The notes under the pieces are model-generated. The model was not told where the DNA came from. It made no database searches and saw only the letters and a list, made by a program, of their open reading frames with translations. The position numbers were made by a program, and so were the translations under genes. DNA of 64,000 nucleotides. Source: Chitinophaga pinensis. Lineage in GTDB: Bacteria; Bacteroidota; Bacteroidia; Chitinophagales; Chitinophagaceae. Shown one piece after another: positions 24,624 to 34,145 of this stretch; position 1 is the first letter of the stretch; each line of letters begins with the position of its first letter. Location: assembly GCA_943333125.1 (NCBI GenBank), contig CALQSB010000001.1, forward strand, positions 94,381-158,380, in the 5' to 3' direction.

Positions 24624-26348
24624 TTATTCAACCCTAAAAACAGGGTATCTCAGATGTGTTTTTTCGTAATAAACAGAATTTTTATAGATAAAATCAAGGA
24701 TTTTGTGAGCATCTATTGCGAAATCCGGGTCGCTTTGTTTTTTGGCTTCAAGCGCAACTTTCAGGGAACTGTCTTTTTTTAATACCTCTGCAGCCAGATC
24801 CTCCCAGCGATAATCACTATACCCTTCTTTCTGTTGCAATATTCCATCAAAAAAATTCCAGGCAAAAAAACTGTCGTCGCCTGTAGGTTCCAGCATTTCT
24901 ATTAAATATCTGTTGCCCGGCTGATTTAAGGGGATGTAATAATCTCCTTTATTAAACTTCATATCCGTTTGAGCAGCGCTGACATTAACTTCAAAATTTT
25001 TATGATGTTTTTCGTAGGCCTTAGGTAAAGATTGATAGGATTCAATCCGGTACACTGTAACCTTTATTGACGTGTCTTTTTTAATTGACTCCATTTGTAC
25101 GTTATTTATTTTCAATCGCTCAATAACGTCCGGCCATCCTTGAGGAATAACATATCCTCTTGGCTTTAAAATGTTTTCAGTATCTGTAAAATGATTGTAA
25201 TACGCTATGTTTTTAGTAAACGGCTTTGAATGGTTATAAAAATATTTCTTCTGACCCGTAGCTTCACTTATTGCAGAGTCTTTCTCATAGCCTTTAAAAA
25301 TAATGCTGGAAGAACCGTCTTTTTTTAAGTTCCACTTCAATGCAAATTTTCTTCTGGTCAAGTCGCTTTCGTTGGCATTTTTTCTTTTCATGATAATTTC
25401 ACGGGCATGCTGATGCGCTTCTTCAATAAAGGTCATCATAAGATCATAAGTAGATTTTACCCTCTCAGCATAGGGTTTCAGCATATGCGTTTCAGGTACA
25501 AATGAAAGGGTATTAAACAATGCCGTGTAACCAGATGAATATCTTGGAGGATCATAAAAAGCATCCATTCCCTCGTTCATATTTGAAGATTCGAAATCAA
25601 CGTAAGGCACCAAATCCCAGCCTTTCTCACCCATGTTTTTATAAATAGCAGGCTCGAAAGTTTCATTTAACCATAAGCCTAGCTGTCCGCCAAGTTTGTC
25701 AAACTGCGTAGTGAGTAAAGTCATAGTATGCTGATAATCCGCGCCGTCACTTACATGGTTATCAATAAAAATATCCGGATTCAAATAATGGAATATCGTA
25801 GCAAAAGTTTTGGCTTCCCTGCTATCGCATTTTGTGAAATCTCTGTTTAAATCAAGGTTCTGAGAATTACCTCTGAAGCCATATTCTAAAGGACCATTTT
25901 GATTTACCCTGGTTGTGCTGTTTCTGTTCAGGCAACCACCAATATTATAAACAGGAATTATAGCCAGCACGATGTTGTTAGGAAGAAGATTTTTTTTTGC
26001 AATAATGTCCCTGGCTAGCATCATACAAGCATCGATGCCATCTGGTTCGCCTGCATGGATGCCATTGTTGATGAGGATAACGATTTTGTTTTGCTGATGC
26101 CAGCTTTCAGGATTAAATGTATGATCTCCACTAATTAAAACTAAATGCAATGGTTTTCCTGCGTCAGACATTCCCATTTCAACAAGTTTTAATGCTGTTG
26201 ATTTTTTGTCAAGGTGCTGATACCATTTTATAATCTGTTCATAATTTGCAGATACGTTTTTATCTCCTGTTTCAAAAGGAGTTAACTGCGCTTTTATTTC
26301 AAAGCAAAAAAACAAGCCCGAAAAAATGATTAAGACAAATGCTCTCAT
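24624..26348 (-). CDS. Secreted M14 family zinc carboxypeptidase
   Basis: A 574-residue protein with a signal peptide ending EIKAQ. The M14 zinc motif H-x-x-E is in NNGIHAGEPDGIDACM, the third zinc ligand is probably the His of DIFIDNHVSDGADYQ, and the catalytic Glu is probably in SFVPETHMLKPYAERV. The substrate arginine is a candidate in LNRDFTKCDSRE. The C-terminal ~250 residues form an extra region of unknown fold that is common in Bacteroidota members of this family. It probably trims peptides in the periplasm or outside the cell. It stands alone. Confidence 0.88.
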   Translation of the reverse strand: MRAFVLIIFSGLFFCFEIKAQLTPFETGDKNVSANYEQIIKWYQHLDKKSTALKLVEMGMSDAGKPLHLVLISGDHTFNPESWHQQNKIVILINNGIHAGEPDGIDACMMLARDIIAKKNLLPNNIVLAIIPVYNIGGCLNRNSTTRVNQNGPLEYGFRGNSQNLDLNRDFTKCDSREAKTFATIFHYLNPDIFIDNHVSDGADYQHTMTLLTTQFDKLGGQLGLWLNETFEPAIYKNMGEKGWDLVPYVDFESSNMNEGMDAFYDPPRYSSGYTALFNTLSFVPETHMLKPYAERVKSTYDLMMTFIEEAHQHAREIIMKRKNANESDLTRRKFALKWNLKKDGSSSIIFKGYEKDSAISEATGQKKYFYNHSKPFTKNIAYYNHFTDTENILKPRGYVIPQGWPDVIERLKINNVQMESIKKDTSIKVTVYRIESYQSLPKAYEKHHKNFEVNVSAAQTDMKFNKGDYYIPLNQPGNRYLIEMLEPTGDDSFFAWNFFDGILQQKEGYSDYRWEDLAAEVLKKDSSLKVALEAKKQSDPDFAIDAHKILDFIYKNSVYYEKTHLRYPVFRVE

Positions 26349-26404
26349 AATGAGTACTAAATTTAAGGATCATTTTTCTTTATTTGGATACCTGATGTTA
26401 GCAC

Positions 26405-26431
26405 AAAAAAAAACCTGCCGTTAAGCAGGTT
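26405..26431 (-). terminator. Terminator of rpsT
   Basis: On the minus strand AACCTGC-TTAACG-GCAGGTT followed by a run of T, 24 bp behind the rpsT stop. Confidence 0.9.
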
Positions 26432-26455
26432 CGGAATATTTTGAATCGAGTTCAA

Positions 26456-26713
26456 TTATTTTTTCAGTGCGTTCACTTTCAAAGCTAATTTTCTTTTCAG
26501 ATTAGAAGCTTTATTCTTGTGAATCGTACCACGCTTAGCCAGTTTGTCAATCATTGATGCCACTTTAGGTAACTGATCAGAAGCTGCTTTTGAGTTATCT
26601 ATAGCTCTGATATCACGAATCGCATTACGGGTTGTTTTACCATAATAACGATTACGCTCATTACGTTTTGCGCTTTGACGGACGTCTTTCTTAGTTGCTG
26701 AGTGATTTGCCAT
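26456..26713 (-). CDS. rpsT: 30S ribosomal protein S20
   Basis: An 85-residue basic helical protein with MANHSATKKDVRQSAKRNER at the start and a terminal LAKRGTIHKNKASNLKRKLA, as in S20. It is a single-gene unit with its own promoter box at 26733 and terminator at 26405. Confidence 0.96.
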   Translation of the reverse strand: MANHSATKKDVRQSAKRNERNRYYGKTTRNAIRDIRAIDNSKAASDQLPKVASMIDKLAKRGTIHKNKASNLKRKLALKVNALKK

Positions 26714-26732
26714 TTATTCTTTTTTAGGGACG

Positions 26733-26740
26733 CAAAGATA
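26733..26740 (-). promoter_or_regulatory. -7 box of rpsT promoter
   Basis: TATCTTTG on the minus strand followed by CGTC, 19 nt upstream of the ATG. The word TATCTTTGCGTC is identical at rlmN and at the small phosphatase gene. Confidence 0.6.
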
Positions 26741-26916
26741 ATGAATAGCTTTTACAATCTTAACTTTTTTTGAATTATTTTCTTATTTCCGGGAACGATT
26801 GAGTTTGAAATTGTCCGATTTTTTTAAAATCAATGGCTTTATTTCTTAAGTTTTAGGCCGATATTTGCATCCAAATTATAGCTCACACCACTCAAATTCA
26901 ATTATTGATACTCAAA

Positions 26917-29658
26917 ATGAAGGATTTTCAATATATCACCAACGCCACACCTAATCACATTGAAAGTTTATATCAGGACTTTTTAAAAAACCCTGAAAGT
27001 ATTGATGTTGATTTGCGTAAATTTTTTGAAGGATTTGATTTTGCAATGGCAACAATGCCCCAGCCTGTTAGTAATGGAAAGCCTATAGCTGGATTAAATA
27101 ATAGTCAGCTGGAAAAAGAATTTTCTGTTTTTCAACTGATTCAGGCCTATAAAAGAAAAGCGCATCTTATCGCTAAAACAAATCCCATCAGAGAGCGAAG
27201 AAACAGAAACGCGAATCTTGAATTGTCTTATTTCGGATTAAGTGACGCTGATCTTACTATAGAATTTGAGTCTGGTAAATTTATTGGGTTAGGCAGAACC
27301 ACACTGAGTAAAATACTGGAGCAATTACAAAAATCATATACGCATCACATTGGGCTTGAGTTTTCCTATATTAATGATACAGAAAAAATAGAATGGCTTA
27401 CCCATGCACTGGAAAATACAGTTCACGAGCCTGTATCACTTACTCAGAAAAAAAGAATACTGCAGAAATTGAATGAGGGCGTCATGTTTGAAAAGTTCCT
27501 TCATACAAAATATATCGGGCAAAAAAGATTCAGCTTAGAGGGCGGCGAAACTACAATTGCAGCATTAGATGCAATCATCAATATTTCTGCTGAAAATAAA
27601 GTTCAGGAAGTAGTCATCGGTATGGCACACAGAGGCAGGCTCAATGTGTTGGCTAATGTTCTTGGAAAAACTTATGAAGAAATATTTAATGAATTTGAAG
27701 GGAACGCAACTCCCGATACTACTATGGGTAGCGGCGATGTAAAATATCACCTTGGATTCAGCAGCGATGTGAATACTCCTTCAGGAAATAAAATTCACCT
27801 TAAACTTTGTCCCAACCCTTCACATCTTGAAGCGGTTAATCCTGTTGTAATTGGCTATTCAAGAAGCAAGGCAGACGTCATGCATGATAGCAACTACGAC
27901 AGTATTTTGCCAATTCTTATTCATGGTGATGCATCTGTTGCCGGCCAGGGAATTGTGTATGAAGTTTTGCAAATGAGTAATCTGAAAGGATACAATACTG
28001 GCGGTACCATACATTATGTCATTAATAATCAGATAGGCTTTACCACCGACTTTGACGACGCCAGAAGTTCAAATTATGCCACTTCAATAGCGGCATTAGT
28101 TCAGGCTCCTGTATTTCATGTAAATGGAGATGATCCGGAAGCGGTAGTTAAAGTTTCGGAGATAGCCACACGTTATCGCCAGAAATTTAATGCAGATATT
28201 TTTATCGATATGGTTTGTTACCGCAGACACGGCCATAACGAAGGCGATGAGCCGAAGTTTACACAACCGCAGCTTTATGCGTTGATTGATAAACATCTTA
28301 ATCCAAGAGAAGTATATACTCAATTCTTAATTGAGAACGGAGAGCCGGACGCAAAGTCTTTGGCTAAAGAAATGGAGCAGCAGTTTCTGAAAGAATTACA
28401 GGAAAGGTTAGACGAAGTAAAACAAAATCCATTACCATACCAATATCAGAAGCCAGAACTTTGGTGGCAGAAACTTAGAAAAGCAACTTCGGAAGATTTT
28501 TTAAAATCACCGGATACGGCAATTAAAATGGAATCGCTTAATTCGATGTTTGATAGTCTTATGAAATGGCCGGCAGATTTTAAGCCATTAAAAAAAATAG
28601 AAAAATTACTTCAGGATAAAATAAAATTATTTCAGGATCAAAATAAAATAGACTGGGCTACCGCTGAACTTCTAGCTTATGCAAGCCTAGTAAATGATGG
28701 AAAAGATGTAAGAATGAGTGGCCAGGATGTGAAACGCGGCACATTCAGTCACCGCCATGCTATTTTATTTGATGAAAAAACCAATTCGGAATACAGCCGG
28801 TTACAGTCCTTCTCAAAAGAAACTTCGAAATTCAGGATTTATAATTCTTTATTGAGTGAATATGCAGTTTTGGGATTTGAATATGGGTACGCACTGGCTA
28901 ACCCAAATACGTTGGTTTTATGGGAAGCTCAATTCGGAGACTTTTGCAACGGCGCTCAAATTATTATTGATCAGTTTATTTCTTCCGCAGAAACAAAATG
29001 GCAAATCATGAATGGTTTGGTAATGTTGCTTCCTCATGGATACGAAGGTCAGGGCCCCGAACACAGTAGTGCAAGACTAGAAAGATTTTTACAGCAATGT
29101 GCTGAATTAAATATGGTAGTTACCAATATTACTACTGCAGCCAATTTGTTTCACGCTTTACGCAGACAATTAACCTGGGAATTCAGAAAACCACTCATTA
29201 ATTTTTCGCCTAAAGCCAATTTAAGACATCCTGGAAGCTATTCCGATTTGACTGATTTTACAACGGGGGGCTTTAAGGAGGTTATTGATGACAAATCAAT
29301 CAGCGATGCTTCATTAGTGAAAAAAGTGTTGATGTGCAGTGGTAAAATATATTTTGACCTGGAAGAAAAACGTCAAAAAGAAAACAGAACCGATATCGCA
29401 ATCGTCAGGATAGAACAATTTTATCCATTACCACAAAATCAATTGGATGCACTGTACAAAAAATATTCAAAAGCCATCTGGTACTGGATACAGGAGGAAC
29501 CCTTAAATATGGGTGCAGCCACATATCTTAGAATGAATCTCAAAAATATTAATTTCTATATTTTCAGCAGAATGGCCAGTGCTGCTACAGCAACCGGTTA
29601 TGCAAAAATCCATGCAAAAGAACAAGCCGAAATTTTAAATGCAGCATTCAATAAATAA
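26917..29658 (+). CDS. sucA: 2-oxoglutarate dehydrogenase E1 component
   Basis: A 913-residue thiamine-diphosphate enzyme of the TCA cycle that decarboxylates 2-oxoglutarate and passes the succinyl group to the E2 lipoyl domain. Visible are the N-terminal E2-binding type start (YITNATPNHIESLYQDFLKN), GMAHRGRLNVLANVLGK, the ThDP/Mg region HGDASVAGQGIVYEVLQMS, and NNQIGFTTDFDDARSSNY. In the transketolase C-terminal part, PHGYEGQGPEHSSARLERFL is typical. The ATG at 26917 is preferred to the TTG at 26905. No sucB follows; the E2 gene must be elsewhere. A GATATTTG box about 50 nt upstream may be the promoter. Confidence 0.97.
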   Translation: MKDFQYITNATPNHIESLYQDFLKNPESIDVDLRKFFEGFDFAMATMPQPVSNGKPIAGLNNSQLEKEFSVFQLIQAYKRKAHLIAKTNPIRERRNRNANLELSYFGLSDADLTIEFESGKFIGLGRTTLSKILEQLQKSYTHHIGLEFSYINDTEKIEWLTHALENTVHEPVSLTQKKRILQKLNEGVMFEKFLHTKYIGQKRFSLEGGETTIAALDAIINISAENKVQEVVIGMAHRGRLNVLANVLGKTYEEIFNEFEGNATPDTTMGSGDVKYHLGFSSDVNTPSGNKIHLKLCPNPSHLEAVNPVVIGYSRSKADVMHDSNYDSILPILIHGDASVAGQGIVYEVLQMSNLKGYNTGGTIHYVINNQIGFTTDFDDARSSNYATSIAALVQAPVFHVNGDDPEAVVKVSEIATRYRQKFNADIFIDMVCYRRHGHNEGDEPKFTQPQLYALIDKHLNPREVYTQFLIENGEPDAKSLAKEMEQQFLKELQERLDEVKQNPLPYQYQKPELWWQKLRKATSEDFLKSPDTAIKMESLNSMFDSLMKWPADFKPLKKIEKLLQDKIKLFQDQNKIDWATAELLAYASLVNDGKDVRMSGQDVKRGTFSHRHAILFDEKTNSEYSRLQSFSKETSKFRIYNSLLSEYAVLGFEYGYALANPNTLVLWEAQFGDFCNGAQIIIDQFISSAETKWQIMNGLVMLLPHGYEGQGPEHSSARLERFLQQCAELNMVVTNITTAANLFHALRRQLTWEFRKPLINFSPKANLRHPGSYSDLTDFTTGGFKEVIDDKSISDASLVKKVLMCSGKIYFDLEEKRQKENRTDIAIVRIEQFYPLPQNQLDALYKKYSKAIWYWIQEEPLNMGAATYLRMNLKNINFYIFSRMASAATATGYAKIHAKEQAEILNAAFNK

Positions 29659-29697
29659 AAATTTTCAAAGTCGGCAATATACAAAATAGCGTTTTAT

Positions 29698-31029
29698 ATG
29701 TTTCAAAATTTAAGTGAGAAGTTAGAAAGTGCTTTCAAAAATATTAAAGGTCAGGGGAGAATCACTGATCTGAATATAGCCAATACGTTAAAGGATATTC
29801 GACGTGCACTGGTAGATGCGGATGTGAATTACAAAATTGCCAAAGAGTTTACTGAAAAAGTAAAAGAAACGGCTTTAGGCACAAAAGTTTTGCTTGCTGT
29901 AAATCCCGGGCAGCAGATGGTGAAGATTGTTCAGGATGAACTTACTGATTTAATGGGTGGTGTTGCCTCTGATTTTAATACTTCAGGTAATCCGGCGATT
30001 ATTTTAATTGCAGGGTTGCAGGGAAGCGGTAAAACTACTTTTAGTGGCAAGCTGGCTAATTATCTAAAAACCAAAAAAGGCAAATCTCCATTACTGGTTG
30101 CTGCGGATATTTATCGTCCGGCGGCGATTGATCAATTGGAAGTTTTAGGTGGACAAATTGGTGTTGATGTTTATTGTGAAAGAGAAAATAAAGATGCCGT
30201 TTCAATTGTTCAGAATGCCATTAAAGAAGCGAAATCAAAAAATAAAAATGTCATCATTATTGATACGGCCGGTCGTTTGGCAGTTGATGAAGTGATGATG
30301 ACAGAGGTAGCTAACATTAAAGCGTCAGTTAATCCACAGGAAATATTGTTTGTGGTAGATAGCATGACTGGGCAGGATGCGGTGAACACAGCTGCAGCAT
30401 TTAATGAAAGGCTGGATTTCAGTGGAGTTGTATTGACCAAATTGGATGGTGATACCAGAGGTGGTGCTGCTTTATCTATTAAATACACGGTTAACAAACC
30501 TATTAAGTTCAGTAGCAGTGGAGAGAAAATGGATACGCTGGACGTGTTTTATCCCGAAAGGATGGCTCAGCGAATCCTGGGAATGGGTGATATTGTAAGT
30601 CTGGTTGAAAAAGCTCAGGAACAATTTGATGAAGCGGAAGCCGCAAAGCTTGAAAAGAAAATCAGAAAAAATCAATTTGATTTCGAAGATTTTAAAACCC
30701 AGTTGCAGCAAATAAAGAAAATGGGTAATCTGAAAGATTTAATGGGAATGATTCCTGGAGTAGGCAAGCAAATAAAAGACCTTGATATTAATGACGATGC
30801 CTTTAAAGGAATAGAAGCGATGATTAACTCAATGACAATGCAGGAGCGTAGAAATCCTGATATTATCAATCCTAGCAGAAAGCAAAGAATTGCCAAAGGA
30901 AGCGGCAAGGATTTAAATGAACTTAATCAGTTTATCAAGCAATTTGATCAGATGAAAGATATGATGAAAATGATGAACAAGATGCCGATGGGCAGGATGC
31001 CTGGTATGGGGGGAATGGGGAAGAGGTAG
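29698..31029 (+). CDS. ffh: Signal recognition particle protein Ffh (SRP54)
   Basis: A 443-residue GTPase that binds signal peptides of nascent membrane proteins with 4.5S RNA. The N domain is at residues 1-90. The G domain has G1 GLQGSGKTTFSGKLA (about residue 103), DTAGRLAVDE and TKLDGDTRGGAALS. The methionine-rich M domain ends KMMNKMPMGRMPGMGGMGKR, with RNA-binding NPSRKQRIAKGSG. Length is normal. It starts 39 bp behind sucA, so read-through is possible. A family A repeat begins 8 bp after the stop. Confidence 0.97.
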   Translation: MFQNLSEKLESAFKNIKGQGRITDLNIANTLKDIRRALVDADVNYKIAKEFTEKVKETALGTKVLLAVNPGQQMVKIVQDELTDLMGGVASDFNTSGNPAIILIAGLQGSGKTTFSGKLANYLKTKKGKSPLLVAADIYRPAAIDQLEVLGGQIGVDVYCERENKDAVSIVQNAIKEAKSKNKNVIIIDTAGRLAVDEVMMTEVANIKASVNPQEILFVVDSMTGQDAVNTAAAFNERLDFSGVVLTKLDGDTRGGAALSIKYTVNKPIKFSSSGEKMDTLDVFYPERMAQRILGMGDIVSLVEKAQEQFDEAEAAKLEKKIRKNQFDFEDFKTQLQQIKKMGNLKDLMGMIPGVGKQIKDLDINDDAFKGIEAMINSMTMQERRNPDIINPSRKQRIAKGSGKDLNELNQFIKQFDQMKDMMKMMNKMPMGRMPGMGGMGKR

Positions 31030-31036
31030 GAGGGTG

Positions 31037-31065
31037 GCCCCCTCAATGCCCCGAAGGGGGAAGTT
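31037..31065. repeat. C-rich dispersed repeat (family A), inverted copy behind ffh
   Basis: GCCCCCTCAATGCCCC then GAAGGGGGAAGTT on the plus strand, the opposite orientation to the other copies but again starting right behind a stop codon in the direction of the gene. Confidence 0.85.
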
Positions 31066-31137
31066 GATTGTGTTTTGAGAATTAGGAATTCATTTTTGTT
31101 TTAAGCTCACCATTTTTACTCTAAAAAACAGAAGGAA

Positions 31138-32136
31138 ATGAAAAAAAACATTTTTATATTTTTTCTGTTAACTGTTTCTAAAGTGTTTGGACAAACCGAG
31201 ACCGCACAAGACTTTGGGTTTAGACATCTTGTTTTCAAATACAAATCAGACAGTATTGATGTCTTAATAAAATCAAAAAAAGGCGAAGAAAATATGCCCA
31301 AACCTATTTTCTTTTTTTGCCAAGGAAGTTTGCCGATTCCATTGATTATATACGAAGGAAAAGACGTTTATGGCACTTTCCCGTTTAACCCAGACAGCCT
31401 ATCCAACTATTATCATTTGGTCATTATCAGTAAACCGTACATACCACTTATTGCTGACGTTCGAATCCTGAAATCAGACTTTACATATGTTGACAGTACT
31501 GGAAAATTTCCTAAAGAATACATCGAAAGGAATTTATTAAGTTATTATGTTCCAAGAAATATTGCCATCATAAAATATTTACAACAACAATCGTGGGTTT
31601 CTAAAAATCGGCTTGTTGTTGCAGGTCATTCAGAAGGCAGTACAATTGGTGCAAAAATAGCAATCGAGTTGAAAAGCGTTACACATCTGATTTATTCAGG
31701 AGGTAATCCTATGGGTAGAATATTGTCTATCATTGAGCAAAGCAGGGCGAATGAAACTGATACAGATAGCACGAAATATGGAGAAAACGACATGGGCTAT
31801 TGGACTGATGTTGTCGCAAACAGAAATGACATGAATGATTCACATGGAGACACTTACAAAGCAACATATGAATTTTCTGAACCAATGCTTACAAACCTAG
31901 AAAAACTCAAAATTCCTGTTTTGGTTTCTTATGGAACAAAGGATTGGAGTTCACCTTACAACGATTTTTTGCGAGTAGACATTATTCGTAAAAACAAAAA
32001 CAATTTTAGGTTTAAAGCATATGTTGGGAAAGAACACAACTTTTTTCCAATGACAGAAGATAACAAACCCAATTACAATATCTTTAATTGGGACAAAGTA
32101 GCAAAAGACTGGTTGCAATGGCTAAACGAAGAATAA
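31138..32136 (+). CDS. Secreted alpha/beta hydrolase
   Basis: A 332-residue protein with a signal peptide (MKKNIFIFFLLTVSKVFGQ). The nucleophile elbow is RLVVAGHSEGSTIGAKIAIE (G-H-S-E-G, Ser about residue 165). The acid is probably in PVLVSYGTKDWSSPYND, and the final catalytic His is in YVGKEHNFFPMTED. This layout matches dienelactone-hydrolase or prolyl-oligopeptidase-like esterases. Substrate unknown. It has a lower G+C content than its neighbours and stands alone, so acquisition is possible but unproven. Confidence 0.8.
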   Translation: MKKNIFIFFLLTVSKVFGQTETAQDFGFRHLVFKYKSDSIDVLIKSKKGEENMPKPIFFFCQGSLPIPLIIYEGKDVYGTFPFNPDSLSNYYHLVIISKPYIPLIADVRILKSDFTYVDSTGKFPKEYIERNLLSYYVPRNIAIIKYLQQQSWVSKNRLVVAGHSEGSTIGAKIAIELKSVTHLIYSGGNPMGRILSIIEQSRANETDTDSTKYGENDMGYWTDVVANRNDMNDSHGDTYKATYEFSEPMLTNLEKLKIPVLVSYGTKDWSSPYNDFLRVDIIRKNKNNFRFKAYVGKEHNFFPMTEDNKPNYNIFNWDKVAKDWLQWLNEE

Positions 32137-32216
32137 ATAAGAATCCTTAATATAGGCATTAGATCAGGCTATAAAGAAAAATCCTCATAAACTCCTTTTT
32201 TTTCAAAAAATCCCCT

Positions 32217-32224
32217 TATCTTCG
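32217..32224 (+). promoter_or_regulatory. Probable -7 box of rpsP
   Basis: TATCTTCG, seven of eight positions of TAnnTTTG, 62 nt before the rpsP ATG and directly ahead of the leader hairpin. Confidence 0.45.
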
Positions 32225-32227
32225 CCT

Positions 32228-32244
32228 CCCCGTTTTAATACGGG
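32228..32244 (+). promoter_or_regulatory. 5'-terminal hairpin in the rpsP leader
   Basis: CCCCG-TTTTAATA-CGGG, followed by ATTAAACC. It begins 3 nt behind the -7 box. Position, stem and the following ATTAA match the rpsF leader at 24485-24503. Confidence 0.5.
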
Positions 32245-32286
32245 ATTAAACCCTATTGTTCACAACCGAAAAAATTTCTATTTTTT

Positions 32287-32775
32287 ATGGCTGTAAAAAT
32301 GAGATTGCAAAGACATGGTTCTAAGAAAAGACCATTCTATTTCATTGTAGTTGCTGACGGACGCAGTCCTCGCGACGGTAAATTCATTCAAAAATTAGGT
32401 ACGTACAATCCTTTGACGGTTCCTGCTACAGTGCAGGTAGATCGCCAGAAAGCATTGGATTGGCTTCAGAAAGGTGCTCAACCCACCGACACTGTTCGCC
32501 GTATTCTTTCTTTCAAAGGAGTATTGTTCTTAAAGCATTTACTTCGCGGAGTAAGCTTAGGCTTATTTGATGAGGCTACTGCGATGGAAAAATTTACAAA
32601 ATGGAGCGTTGAACACGATGCCCATGTTGCAAATCGTCAAAGTGCTCATAAAAAAGCACGTATGGATCGTCGCAATGTACCTGTTGTAAGGAAAGTAGAA
32701 TCTAAACCAGAAGAAACTCCTTCAGCAGAAGTAACACAAGAAGAAACACAAGAAGAAACCAAAGCAGAAGAATAA
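32287..32775 (+). CDS. rpsP: 30S ribosomal protein S16
   Basis: A 162-residue S16. The conserved domain is residues 1-80 ([20 protein letters not shown], then [15 protein letters not shown]). The remainder is an extension ending in a Glu/Thr-rich tail ([20 protein letters not shown]); Bacteroidota S16 proteins commonly carry such tails. A strong terminator follows 25 bp behind the stop and so largely separates it from rimM. Confidence 0.96.
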   Translation: MAVKMRLQRHGSKKRPFYFIVVADGRSPRDGKFIQKLGTYNPLTVPATVQVDRQKALDWLQKGAQPTDTVRRILSFKGVLFLKHLLRGVSLGLFDEATAMEKFTKWSVEHDAHVANRQSAHKKARMDRRNVPVVRKVESKPEETPSAEVTQEETQEETKAEE

Positions 32776-32800
32776 TTATCTCTGTGCCGTAAATTCTTTC

Positions 32801-32827
32801 AAGTCCCGTTTAATGCGGGACTTTTTT
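32801..32827 (+). terminator. Terminator between rpsP and rimM
   Basis: AAGTCCCG-TTTAATG-CGGGACTT followed by TTTT; an 8-bp stem and T-run. Confidence 0.9.
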
Positions 32828-32863
32828 AATTTTTCCTTTTATATTTATTATTAATTCGGAACA

Positions 32864-33379
32864 ATGTCACAGTATTTTAAAATTGGAAAATTTGCAGCCA
32901 GCTTCGGCTTGGCAGGAGATTTAGTTTTACACCATAATCTTGGCAAGAAAACAACCTTGAAAGGACTTGAGGCTGTTTTTATTGAAGAAGGGGAAGATAA
33001 TTTTATGCCTTATTTCATCGAAAAAACAGCTATTAAAAATGACGCCGAAACTTATATTAAACTGGAAGGGATAGATAATAAAGAAGTAGCCAGAAAACTT
33101 ACCCCAAAAGAAGTATGGATGCTGGAGGCTGATTTTAAAAAATACTCAGAAAAATCATCACCTATTGCTTTATTGGGGTTTCATATTATTGAAGGAGAAA
33201 ATGATCTTGGGACTATTATAGAAGTTATAGAACAACCACATCAGATTCTTTGTGCAATCATATACAATGGGAAAGAAGCGTTAATTCCTATACATGAAGG
33301 AAGCCTGATAAAAATCGACAAGAGAAATAAAAAAATTTTTGTTGACTTACCGGAAGGATTACTCGAAATCTATAGTTAA
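32864..33379 (+). CDS. rimM: 16S rRNA processing protein RimM
   Basis: A 171-residue 30S maturation factor that binds S19. The N-terminal RimM barrel begins FKIGKFAASFGLAGDLVLHH, and the C-terminal PRC-barrel covers about residues 95-170 (IALLGFHIIEGENDLGTIIEV, then LIPIHEGSLIKIDKRNKKI). The usual downstream trmD and rplS are absent; the next gene is on the other strand. A terminator separates it from rpsP, so it needs read-through or its own promoter. Confidence 0.93.
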   Translation: MSQYFKIGKFAASFGLAGDLVLHHNLGKKTTLKGLEAVFIEEGEDNFMPYFIEKTAIKNDAETYIKLEGIDNKEVARKLTPKEVWMLEADFKKYSEKSSPIALLGFHIIEGENDLGTIIEVIEQPHQILCAIIYNGKEALIPIHEGSLIKIDKRNKKIFVDLPEGLLEIYS

Positions 33380-33411
33380 GGCATATTCAATTTTAACACC
33401 CAATTAAACGG

Positions 33412-34131
33412 TCAGCTATTTTTACTTAATTGCTGCATCAAAGCCCTGAATTCTTTTGGCATTTCAGCAGTAATTTCATGTCTGGTGTTTTTCTCATCGG
33501 TAAAAGTTAGCTTGTAAGAATGAAGCGCCAGTCTACTGATAATCGGCCTTTCTTCTTCATCGTGCTGACTTAATTTAAATTTCTTTTTAAAAGAAGACAG
33601 TAAGACAGGTTTGCCATCTCCGTATATGGGGTCACAGGCTAAAGGAATTCCAATGTTTTTTGAATGCACCCTGATTTGGTGTGTCCTTCCTGTATGTAAT
33701 TGAAAAGAAACCAAAGAATATTGTTTGTAAGTTTCAAGTACTTCGTATCCTGTAGTTGAAGGTTTTCCATTTCGGTGAATCACCATGGTCCCTTTTTGTA
33801 GAAGATGTTCCGAAATTGGCGCATCGATTAAACCGGTTTTTTCCGGAGGAGTTCCAACGACGACTCCCAGATAATATTTTTCAATTTTTCTTTCTTCAAA
33901 AAGCCTCGAGAAAAACTTATGTGAGACTTCTGTTTTTGCAAATAATATCAAACCGCTGGTGTCTTTATCTAGTCGGTGAACAGTAAAAATATTGCCGTAT
34001 TTCTCAATCAGAATTTCTTTCAGTGACTTTTCGGTTTGTCCTCTATCGGGAATACTAAGCATACCAGTTGGTTTGCTTACAGCAACAAATTCATCATTCT
34101 CAAAAACTATTTGTAATTGATTTTTGGCCAC
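33412..34131 (-). CDS. RluA family pseudouridine synthase
   Basis: A 239-residue enzyme converting uridine to pseudouridine in rRNA or tRNA. The catalytic Asp is in FTVHRLDKDTSGLILFAK (H-R-L-D), with the upstream FVAVSKPTGMLSIPD and the downstream LHTGRTHQIRVHSKNIG and ACDPIYGD motifs. No S4 domain is present. The target base cannot be assigned. It is followed 14 bp upstream by the RsuA-type gene, so the two synthases are likely co-transcribed. Confidence 0.92.
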   Translation of the reverse strand: MAKNQLQIVFENDEFVAVSKPTGMLSIPDRGQTEKSLKEILIEKYGNIFTVHRLDKDTSGLILFAKTEVSHKFFSRLFEERKIEKYYLGVVVGTPPEKTGLIDAPISEHLLQKGTMVIHRNGKPSTTGYEVLETYKQYSLVSFQLHTGRTHQIRVHSKNIGIPLACDPIYGDGKPVLLSSFKKKFKLSQHDEEERPIISRLALHSYKLTFTDEKNTRHEITAEMPKEFRALMQQLSKNS

Positions 34132-34145
34132 AGGATTTTAACTGT

